From contig DASWHK010000341.1 of assembly GCA_036398215.1 (NCBI GenBank), forward strand, positions 1 to 5,118: a stretch of 5,118 nucleotides of DNA, in the 5' to 3' direction. The translations under genes and the position numbers were made by a program. Below the pieces are notes generated by a model, which saw only the letters and a program-made list of their open reading frames with translations, was not told the origin of the DNA and ran no database searches. This document shows, piece after piece, positions 1 through 5,118 of this stretch (position 1 is the first letter of the stretch; every line of letters begins with the position of its first letter). The stretch is from DASWHK01 sp036398215. Lineage in GTDB: Bacteria > Acidobacteriota > UBA890.

Positions 1-55
1 TTTCCAACGTGAGTTCGTGGCGGTCCGACCGGTCGCGAACCCGCGCGGCGGCTTG

Positions 56-2473
56 TTACTCGTCGCGCAGGGCGATGACCGGGTCGACGGCGGTGGCGCG
101 GCGGGCGGGGATGGTGGCGGCGAGGGCGCCGAGGACGATGATGATCGCGCCGACGGCCAGGTAGGTCGCCGGATCGGTCGCGGCGACGCCGAACAGCAGG
201 CCAGCGATGAAGCGCGAGGCGCCGAGGGCGCCGGCGACGCCGAGGACGACGCCGAGGCCGACGACCCACAGCGCCTGGCGGACGATCAGAGCCATCGCGT
301 CGCCGGCCGAGGCGCCCAACGCCATCCGCACGCCGATCTCGCCGGTCCGCTGCGCCACCGAGTGCGAGACGACGCCGTAGATCCCCACCGCGGCGAGCAG
401 GGCGGCGCAGATGGCGAGACCGACCAGCATCGCCATGTTGAAGCGTGGCTGGGCGATCGACTGCGCCAGAAGGTCCTCGATGGTGACGACCTCGATCGGG
501 GCGAGCTCGGGGTCCATCGCGACGAGCTCCTCCTCGATCAGGCGGGTGACCTGGTCGGTGGCCAGGGTCGAGTAGGCGGCGATCGTCATGTCCGAGAGCG
601 GCAGCTGCCGGTAGGGAACGTACAGCTCCGGGCGGACCTCGGACTGCAAGCCGCCGTGGCGCACGTCGCCGACGATGCCGACGATCTCCAGGTCGCCCGC
701 CATCGCCATCCGCAGGACCTTGCCAATGGGGTCCTGGTCGGGGAAGTAGCGGCGGGCCAGCGCCTGGTTGACGATCGTCACCTCGCGGCCCTCGCCGCCG
801 TCGAAATCGTCGAACAGGCGGCCGCGGATCAGCGGGATCCCCATCGTCCGGATGTAGTCGGGGATCACGCCGCGGTAATCGGCGCGCGGCCGCTCGGTCG
901 GTGACTCGCTCTCCAGCCCGAGGACCGTGAACGGCATCTCGAAGTCCGTCCCCAGGGCGCTCATCGGCAGCCGGTTGACGGCGCCGGCGCCGCCGATGTC
1001 GGGCGTCGCCCGGACGCGGCCCACGAGCTCCCGGTAGAACTGCCGGCGCAGCTCGGAATCGGCGTAGCGGGACGGGGGAAGCGACAACGACATGGCGACG
1101 ACGCCCTCCTGGCGGTAGCCGGGATCGACGCGCGACAGGCTCGCGAAGCTGCGGATCAGCAGGCCGGCGCCGGCCAGCAGCATGAGGGCGAGGGCGACCT
1201 CCAGGACGATCATCGCGTCGCTGATCCAGCGGGCCCGGCGGCCGCCCGAGACCCCGTGCCCGCCCCCCGACTTGAGGGCCTCGGCGACGTTGTAGGTGGT
1301 GATGCGCAGCGCCGGCAGGATGCCGAACAGCAGGCCGGAGCCCAGCGTCACGGTGGCGGCGAAGGCGAGCACGCCGAGGTCGATGCCGATGGTGCTGCCG
1401 CGCGGTACCGAGTCGGGGATCACGGTGCGCAGCACGTCGACCCCCCAGGTGGCGACCAGCAGGCCGGCGAGGCCGCCGCTCGCCGCCAGCACCATGCTCT
1501 CGGCCAGCGAGCGGCGCAGCAGCGTGTAGCGGCCGGCGCCGAGCGCAGCCCGGATGACGTAGTCCTTGGAGACCTCGCTGGAGCGGGCGATCAGCACGTT
1601 GGCCACGTTCACGCAGCCGATCAACAGCACCAGCGTCACGGCGCCGAACAGGATCCACAGGGTCGCGGCGATCTCGCCCACCACCTGGCGGCGGGCCGGG
1701 ACGAGCTCGACGCCCCAGCCGGCGTTGGTCTGTGGCAACTGCTCGGCGATCTGCGCGGCGATAACGTCCATCTCGCGCTGCGCCGCGGCGATCGTCGCGC
1801 CCCCCGTCACCCGGCCGATGACGTGGTACATGCGGTGGGCGCGGTCCATCTGCGCCTGCTCGCTGAGCGTCAAGGGCAGCCAGGCCTCGACCTCGGGCTC
1901 GCCGGGCGGGAACTCGAAGCCCTCCGGCATGACGCCGACCACCGTGTACGGCTCGCTGTCCATCAGGACCCGCGACGCGACGATGTCCGGGTCGGCGCCG
2001 AAGCGCCGTTCCCACGCCTCGTGGCCGAGCAGCAGCAGCTTCTCGTTGCCCGGCGTCTCCTCCGCGGGCGCGAACGTGCGGCCGAGACGCGCCTCCACGC
2101 CCAGCACCGAGAACACCGTGGGCGAGACGAGGACCGTGTCGATGCGCTCGGGCCGATCGAGGCCGGTGAGCGTGTTGCCCTGGCGGCGGTAGGCGCCCAG
2201 CTTGCCGTCGAAGGCGCTCGCCCGCTCGCGCCAGTCGCGGTAGTTGCCGGTGGAGGCCTCCGACTCCTCGATGCCCTGCGTCTCGTTGCGCTCCCAGACG
2301 ATCACCAGCTCATCGGAGCGCGGGTAGGGCAGCGGGCGCAGGAGAACGCCGTTGAGAACACTGAACAGCGCCGTGTTGGCGCCGATGGCGAGCGCCAGGG
2401 TCGCCACCACGACGATGGTGACGCCGGGGCGCGACCGCACGGCGCGGAACGCTTCCCTGAGGTCTCGAAGCAT
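56..2473 (-). CDS. ADOP-family (MacB/FtsX-like) ABC transporter permease
   Basis: This is an inner-membrane permease made of two tandem MacB-type halves, the architecture known as acidobacterial duplicated orphan permease. The N-terminal hallmark NTALFSVLNGVLLRPLPYP lies at residues 33-51, just after and overlapping membrane segment 1 (about 19-38). A first extracytoplasmic MacB-like domain follows (about 50-260). The first FtsX core has three helices (about 270-295, 323-345, 365-388) with the motif IRAALGAGRYTLLRRS near 307. A fifth helix (about 418-440) opens the second half, with a second periplasmic domain (about 445-675) containing VGIVGDVRHGGL and PELYVPYRQ. The last three helices (about 680-703, 730-752, 769-788) carry EIGVRMALGAS. 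The C-terminus ends RRATAVDPVIALRDE, the normal family ending, so the gene is intact. The ATG at 2473 was chosen over a TTG 54 bases upstream because it gives the family-typical start MLRDLREAF and has a ribosome binding site. No ATPase or membrane-fusion gene lies within the window, as usual for these orphan permeases. The family relation to macrolide/lipoprotein exporters is known; the substrate is not. Confidence 0.95.
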   Translation of the reverse strand: MLRDLREAFRAVRSRPGVTIVVVATLALAIGANTALFSVLNGVLLRPLPYPRSDELVIVWERNETQGIEESEASTGNYRDWRERASAFDGKLGAYRRQGNTLTGLDRPERIDTVLVSPTVFSVLGVEARLGRTFAPAEETPGNEKLLLLGHEAWERRFGADPDIVASRVLMDSEPYTVVGVMPEGFEFPPGEPEVEAWLPLTLSEQAQMDRAHRMYHVIGRVTGGATIAAAQREMDVIAAQIAEQLPQTNAGWGVELVPARRQVVGEIAATLWILFGAVTLVLLIGCVNVANVLIARSSEVSKDYVIRAALGAGRYTLLRRSLAESMVLAASGGLAGLLVATWGVDVLRTVIPDSVPRGSTIGIDLGVLAFAATVTLGSGLLFGILPALRITTYNVAEALKSGGGHGVSGGRRARWISDAMIVLEVALALMLLAGAGLLIRSFASLSRVDPGYRQEGVVAMSLSLPPSRYADSELRRQFYRELVGRVRATPDIGGAGAVNRLPMSALGTDFEMPFTVLGLESESPTERPRADYRGVIPDYIRTMGIPLIRGRLFDDFDGGEGREVTIVNQALARRYFPDQDPIGKVLRMAMAGDLEIVGIVGDVRHGGLQSEVRPELYVPYRQLPLSDMTIAAYSTLATDQVTRLIEEELVAMDPELAPIEVVTIEDLLAQSIAQPRFNMAMLVGLAICAALLAAVGIYGVVSHSVAQRTGEIGVRMALGASAGDAMALIVRQALWVVGLGVVLGVAGALGASRFIAGLLFGVAATDPATYLAVGAIIIVLGALAATIPARRATAVDPVIALRDE

Positions 2474-2478
2474 CGTCG

Positions 2479-2487
2479 CCACCCTTT
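2479..2487 (-). promoter_or_regulatory. Ribosome binding site of the ADOP permease
   Basis: Read on the minus strand, AAAGGGTGG sits just before the ATG at 2473. The purine-rich AAAGGG part (2482-2487) leaves an 8-base spacer, a good Shine-Dalgarno distance. It decides the start: the upstream in-frame TTG at 2527 would add 18 residues without family similarity. Confidence 0.7.
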
Positions 2488-2639
2488 CTTCATGGGCCCA
2501 CACACCCGGCCCATTCACGCGGCCCAATCCCGCCCGGCGCGGGCTGGTCTCGCCCCGCCCGGCTCGCCTCGTCCCACCCGTGGTACGCGCTGACCGGCAC
2601 CGCCAGACGGCAGGGCGGCACCCCGTGTCAGGCGCCGAT

Positions 2640-2653
2640 CGTGTAGCTTCACG
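2640..2653. repeat. 14-bp imperfect palindrome in the divergent intergenic region
   Basis: CGTGTAGCTTCACG reads almost the same on both strands: the CGTG/CACG arms and the AGCT core pair fully, with one mismatched symmetric pair (12 of 14 bases). It lies between the divergent permease and glycosyltransferase genes, 167 bases from the permease start and within 20 bases of the annotated glycosyltransferase start. It overlaps the possible -35 element at 2648-2653. Such a position would suit an operator, but no regulator gene is visible nearby and a palindrome of this length can occur by chance. Confidence 0.3.
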
Positions 2654-2677
2654 GGCGTGTGGATGGCCGACTATACA
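2648..2677 (+). promoter_or_regulatory. Weak candidate promoter facing the glycosyltransferase gene
   Basis: TTCACG (2648-2653) and TATACA (2672-2677) are separated by 18 bases; each matches four of six positions of the sigma-70 consensus. The TATACAA stretch stands out in very GC-rich surroundings. If used, transcription would begin near 2684, inside the annotated first codons. Translation would then have to start at the in-frame GTG at 2698 or the TTG at 2785 rather than at 2659. This is a consensus-only guess. Confidence 0.25.
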
Positions 2678-4602
2678 ACGAAGCGACCGGGCAGTCCGTG
2701 GCGAAATCTCGGCCCGGCTGCCGGCGCCGCGCTTTGGCGCCTCCCGTCGGGGCGGCCTTATCGGCGTCGCCTCCCGGGGCCGTCTTGCTAGCGCTGGCCG
2801 CCGCGGCGCGGGCGCTGCCCTGGCTCACCCTGGCGGTCTGGGCGGCGCTGCTCGTTCTCTGGTTCGGCGGCTCCGGAGGGCCCGCCGGCGTCGACCCGCA
2901 GGCGCCCAGGGTCTGGCCGCTCGTCGTGCTGCTCGCCGTGCTGGTCGCCGCCACCGCGTGGGTGCATCGCCGCCGGTTGGCGGCGCTCGCCGCCGAGCTG
3001 TCTGCGGCGTTTCCATGCGACCGCACGGCCATCCTTCTCGTGGCTGTCGTCTTGACGATCTCGTTTGCCTTCCAGTTGCCGACGATGCTCTATCCCTCCG
3101 GCCTCGTGCACTCCGACGCGGCGATCAACGGCCTGATGGCGCTGCACATCGAGGCCGGCCGCGCCGCCCCCGCCTTCTACTACGGCCAGCAGTTCATGGG
3201 CACGCTGTTCAGCCACACGCTGGCGCTGGTGTTCCTTCTCGTCGGGCCCTTCACCGGCGGCGTCGCCGTGCTCACCTGGTTCTTCTACGCCGGCTTCCTG
3301 CTCGCTACCTTCTTGATGGTCCGCCAGGCGACGACGGCGACGATGGCCGCCGCTACCGCCTTCTGGCTGGCGGTGCCGCCCACGACGCTGATCATCGTCC
3401 TGGCCCAGTCGGAGTACCCGCAGCTCCTGCTGCTCGCCGGCTGGGGGCTGCTGCTGACCGCCGGCCGCAGCGGCGGTGCCCTGCGCGACGACGCCTGGTG
3501 GTGGCTTGCCGGTGCCGCCTTCGGCCTCGCCTTCTGGGCCCACGCGCTCGCCGTGCTGCCGCTGGCGGCGGCGCTGGGCGGTCTTTTCCTGCTGCTGCCG
3601 CTGCCCGCGGCGGCCGGCGCCGCGGCGCGGCTGGCCGCCGGGTTCACGATCGGGGTCCTGCCGGGGCTGGTCGCCTGGGGCGCCGGCCTGGGACGTTTCG
3701 TCGAGTGGTTCCTGGCCGGCGGCGGCCGCGGCGGCGACGCCACCTTCATCGAGGCGGCCTCCGGCCTGGCGAGCGTCTCCCTCGGCAACCTCCTGTTCGA
3801 TACCGCCGGCCGCCGTGTATTGCCATTGGCGATCGCGGGCCCGCTCGCCGCGGCGGTCCTCGGGGCGGCGTGCTGGGGAGTGCTCGCCGGCGTCGCGTAC
3901 CGGGCCCGCCAGGGCGCTGAGCTGCGGCGTCTGGCCGTCGTCGTGCCGCTGGGGCTGTTCGTCCTCATGCAGCTCGGGCTGTTGACGCTGCGTCATGCCT
4001 ACTCCCTGGCCCCGACGCACTACCTCGTGCCGCTGTACCTGGCGCTGCCGGCGCTCGTCGCCATCGCGGCGGCGGCGGCGGTCGAGCGCGGCGTCGCGTT
4101 GGTGACCGGCAGGCGCGTTTCGGTTGCGCGCGTCGAGCAAAGCGCCGGGCTCGGAGAGGGGGGCCGTGCGGTGACGGCGGGTCGCGGTGCCCGGCTCGGC
4201 GCCGTGGTCGTGGCCGGCCTGATCCTGCTCTGGGCGTGCATCCCGCTGCCGGGATCGATCGCCTGGCTGCGCGGGCTGGCCGGCAACCAGGCGACCTTCG
4301 ACGCCTCGATCGCGGCGCTGCGCGACGCCGGCGTCGATACCTGCGAGGGGCCGTACTGGGACGCCTACCGGCTCAGCTACCTGTCCCTCGAGACCATCGT
4401 CTGCGAGTCGATCGACGTGCGCCGCGTGCCCCATTACCCGGAGCTCGTCCGCCAGCGGGCCGCCGGCGCCCCGCTTCCCTTCGTCGCCGCCCCGCAACGC
4501 GCTGCGGCGCTGGGCGACCGCGCCGAGCAGTGGGAGGCACGCGGCATCGGTTACCGCCGCCTGGAGACGCCGCGCTTCATCGCACTGCTTCCGGAGCGTT
4601 GA
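2659..4602 (+). CDS. GT-C fold membrane glycosyltransferase-like protein (family 39/83-like)
   Basis: This is a multi-pass integral membrane protein of up to 647 residues, likely transferring a sugar from a polyprenyl-phosphate donor on the extracytoplasmic face. After a hydrophobic N-terminal third (helices about 55-70, 86-101, 123-140) comes HSDAAINGLMALHIEAGR (151-168). Asp153 in this first large outer loop fits the catalytic acidic residue usual in GT-C enzymes. FYYGQQFMGTL (173-183) follows, a pattern shared by many bacterial GT-C proteins of unknown acceptor. Further helices fill 185-475, including THYLVPLYLALP (453-464). A hydrophilic loop (about 483-511) and a last helix (about 513-530) precede a soluble C-terminal part with PYWDAYRLSYLSLETIV (565-581), a recurrent motif of this group. 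The first in-frame start after the stop at 2644 is the GTG at 2659, but no good ribosome binding site precedes it. The first ~42 codons have clearly more A/T third positions than the rest, so GTG 2698 or TTG 2785 may be the true start. The gene diverges from the permease and converges on the dioxygenase remnant. The fold is fairly secure; donor and acceptor are unknown. Confidence 0.82.
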   Translation: MDGRLYNEATGQSVAKSRPGCRRRALAPPVGAALSASPPGAVLLALAAAARALPWLTLAVWAALLVLWFGGSGGPAGVDPQAPRVWPLVVLLAVLVAATAWVHRRRLAALAAELSAAFPCDRTAILLVAVVLTISFAFQLPTMLYPSGLVHSDAAINGLMALHIEAGRAAPAFYYGQQFMGTLFSHTLALVFLLVGPFTGGVAVLTWFFYAGFLLATFLMVRQATTATMAAATAFWLAVPPTTLIIVLAQSEYPQLLLLAGWGLLLTAGRSGGALRDDAWWWLAGAAFGLAFWAHALAVLPLAAALGGLFLLLPLPAAAGAAARLAAGFTIGVLPGLVAWGAGLGRFVEWFLAGGGRGGDATFIEAASGLASVSLGNLLFDTAGRRVLPLAIAGPLAAAVLGAACWGVLAGVAYRARQGAELRRLAVVVPLGLFVLMQLGLLTLRHAYSLAPTHYLVPLYLALPALVAIAAAAAVERGVALVTGRRVSVARVEQSAGLGEGGRAVTAGRGARLGAVVVAGLILLWACIPLPGSIAWLRGLAGNQATFDASIAALRDAGVDTCEGPYWDAYRLSYLSLETIVCESIDVRRVPHYPELVRQRAAGAPLPFVAAPQRAAALGDRAEQWEARGIGYRRLETPRFIALLPER

Positions 4603-4618
4603 GCGGCCGCTTCGGATC

Positions 4619-4852
4619 TCATTCCGGTGGAGTGACCCCCAGCACGATGTCGAACCTGGTGGCCAGCTCGCCGATGCGCGAGCCGGGGACGGGGGCGAAA
4701 TCGACCAGCACCGACTGGCGCGCCCGTAAATCGCGGATCCCCCGCAAGATGCCGTCGCGCTCGTTGCTCGCGTGATCCCTGACGTAGCACTGGGTGGTCA
4801 GCAGCTCGCGATCGCTTCTCTTCACTTTGAAGTGGATGTGGGGCGTACGCCC
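4619..4852 (-). pseudogene. 3' remnant of an intradiol ring-cleavage dioxygenase
   Basis: The 77 codons ending at 4619 match the C-terminal part of intradiol dioxygenases (protocatechuate 3,4-dioxygenase-like, non-haem Fe(III), aromatic ring cleavage). The remnant opens with GRTPHIHFKV (4823-4852), whose two histidines are the family's iron ligands. LLTTQCYV and NERDGI follow, then RIGELATRFDIVLG near the end. The matching part has high GC in third positions and no internal stop. Upstream the same frame stays open to a TGA at 4988-4990, but the residues there show no family pattern: neither iron-ligand tyrosine, no Gly-x-Tyr-x-Phe strand and no ATG. I found no family motif in the other two minus-strand frames either. 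A complete gene needs well over 100 more codons upstream, which would run into the gene at 5075. A GTG at 4825 could start a 68-residue peptide, but this would begin after the His-x-His motif. A 5'-truncated pseudogene is the best reading; an independent small protein is possible but unlikely. Confidence 0.75.
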
Positions 4853-4925
4853 GGTCGCGTGGCATCGTGGAGGGGCTTCGGTGTGGGTGGCGAACGTTGC
4901 GCGATCCGGCCTCTCGGGGGGTTGG

Positions 4926-4942
4926 CCGGCTGGCCGCGCCGG
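4926..4942. repeat. Stem-loop with 5-bp arms
   Basis: CCGGC (4926-4930) and GCCGG (4938-4942) pair around a 7-base loop, and two G-T wobble pairs could extend the stem. It lies 11 bases left of a stronger hairpin. In this base composition short GC stems are frequent, so alone it means little. Confidence 0.3.
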
Positions 4943-4953
4943 TTCGGGATCAA

Positions 4954-4976
4954 CGGGCCGGCACCTCTCCGGCCCG
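4954..4976. repeat. Perfect 8-bp GC stem-loop in the intergenic region
   Basis: CGGGCCGG (4954-4961) and CCGGCCCG (4969-4976) are exact reverse complements around the 7-base loop CACCTCT. All eight pairs are G-C, so the hairpin would be very stable in RNA or single-stranded DNA. Neither strand has a following T-run, so it is not a standard intrinsic terminator. It sits in the non-coding stretch between the dioxygenase remnant and the next gene, where the lost 5' part of the remnant would be expected. It may be a transcription or recombination landmark; its role is unknown. Confidence 0.5.
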
Positions 4977-5003
4977 ACTCCCGGCGATCATCGCACGGTC
5001 GGG

Positions 5004-5031
5004 GTGCCCGGCGGGCGTCGTCTGCTACGCT
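5004..5031 (+). promoter_or_regulatory. Weak candidate promoter for the right-edge gene
   Basis: TACGCT (5026-5031) fits the TAnnnT form of a sigma-70 -10 box often seen in GC-rich genomes and lies 43 bases before the ATG at 5075. A poor -35 candidate, GTGCCC (5004-5009), lies 16 bases upstream of it. The position is sensible, but the -35 match is weak. Confidence 0.25.
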
Positions 5032-5074
5032 GGCAACCCAGCGGCGCAACCGGCATAGGGATGGCTAGGCGACG

Positions 5075-5118
5075 ATGGCGACACAACCGCGCGAGAAGAG
5101 GCTGGCGGACCGCTATCG
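5075..5118 (+). CDS. Start of a gene cut by the window edge; possibly a Ser/Thr protein kinase
   Basis: Only the first 15 residues are visible: MATQPREKRLADRYR (the last codon is CGN, hence Arg). The ATG at 5075 has an AGG (5067-5069) five bases upstream, and its codons mostly end in G or C, like the other real genes here. An ATG at 5061 in another frame has its AGGG directly adjacent with no spacer and is less likely. The run Leu-Ala-Asp-Arg-Tyr-Arg resembles the segment just before the glycine-rich ATP loop in many bacterial Hanks-type kinases (LAxRYRIxxxLGxGGM), which are abundant in Acidobacteriota. This identification rests on very few residues and is a guess; that a gene starts here is more secure than what it encodes. 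Confidence 0.45.
   Translation, partial: MATQPREKRLADRY

Noticed and set aside
26..45. Palindrome CGACCGGTCG and a small CGCG/CGCG hairpin just downstream of the permease stop
   Set aside because: The first has no loop and the second only four-base arms; neither is followed by a T-run on the minus strand, so a terminator call is not supported.
17..904. Long open frame on the plus strand opposite the permease
   Set aside because: It is antisense to the well-supported permease; its product is an Asp/Arg/Gly-rich, low-complexity sequence with no family pattern, as expected from GC-rich codons read backwards.
2529..2543. Hairpin CCCGC-CCGGC-GCGGG upstream of the permease
   Set aside because: Five-base GC arms are common in such GC-rich DNA, and it lies too far from the ribosome binding site to suggest a specific regulatory role.
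1256..2593. 445-codon open frame on the plus strand
   Set aside because: It overlaps the permease on the other strand, is rich in Ala, Arg, Gln and His with no domain signature, and is explained by the lack of stop codons in high-GC antisense frames.
2622..2655. Inverted repeat CCCGTG ... CACGGG in the divergent region
   Set aside because: The arms are only six bases with a 22-base loop, which is expected by chance in this composition; the 14-bp palindrome inside it is the stronger signal.
2352..3920. 522-codon open frame on the plus strand spanning the intergenic region
   Set aside because: It crosses the divergent promoter region and then runs in a different frame through the glycosyltransferase; its Arg/Ala/Gly-rich product has no recognisable motif.
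2788..4497. 569-codon open frame on the minus strand
   Set aside because: It is antisense to the glycosyltransferase; the product is a charged, Gln/Gly/Arg-rich string without domains, while the plus-strand product has clear helices and GT-C motifs.
4602..4611. Palindrome AGCGGCCGCT between the convergent genes as a bidirectional terminator
   Set aside because: It is a perfect 10-base palindrome but leaves no loop and has no T-run on either side, so it cannot form a normal terminator hairpin.
4822..5049. 75-codon open frame on the minus strand over the remnant's upstream region
   Set aside because: It shows no family motif and only a four-base overlap with the GTG at 4825; I considered it as a frameshifted 5' part of the dioxygenase, but it has no Gly-x-Tyr-x-Phe or Tyr-Pro ligand motif.
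1..5118. CRISPR arrays, tRNA or rRNA genes, transposase genes
   Set aside because: I saw no regularly spaced direct repeats, no tRNA-like TPsiC/acceptor pattern, no rRNA sequence and no transposase motif on either strand.

Overview
The window is a very GC-rich bacterial segment, with almost every third codon position G or C. It carries two complete genes, one gene remnant and the first codons of a fourth gene. The best taxonomic hint is the large permease of the ADOP type (acidobacterial duplicated orphan permease), which is typical of Acidobacteriota and also common in Gemmatimonadota and related soil lineages. The organism assignment is an inference from gene content and base composition, not from a marker gene.

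Layout: (1) 56-2473, minus strand: an intact ADOP/MacB-like permease of 805 residues. (2) 2474-2658: a divergent intergenic region with a clear ribosome binding site for the permease, a near-perfect 14-bp palindrome and a weak promoter candidate facing right. (3) 2659-4602, plus strand: a multi-pass membrane protein of about 600-650 residues with the sequence signatures of a GT-C fold, lipid-linked-sugar glycosyltransferase. Its N-terminal start is uncertain. (4) 4603-4618: a 16-base convergent gap. (5) 4619-4852, minus strand: the last 77 codons of an intradiol ring-cleavage dioxygenase, recognisable by its iron-binding His-Ile-His motif but lacking everything upstream. (6) 4853-5074: a non-coding region with two GC-rich stem-loops and a possible promoter. 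(7) 5075-5118, plus strand: the start of a gene that runs off the window, possibly a serine/threonine protein kinase.

The genes do not form an obvious operon: the permease and the glycosyltransferase are divergent, and the glycosyltransferase and the dioxygenase remnant converge. I see no coherent new multi-gene system here. The most informative item is the dioxygenase remnant. Homology stops abruptly at the Gly-Arg-Thr-Pro-His motif, and the remaining space before the next gene is too short for the missing part, so this looks like the scar of a deletion or rearrangement.
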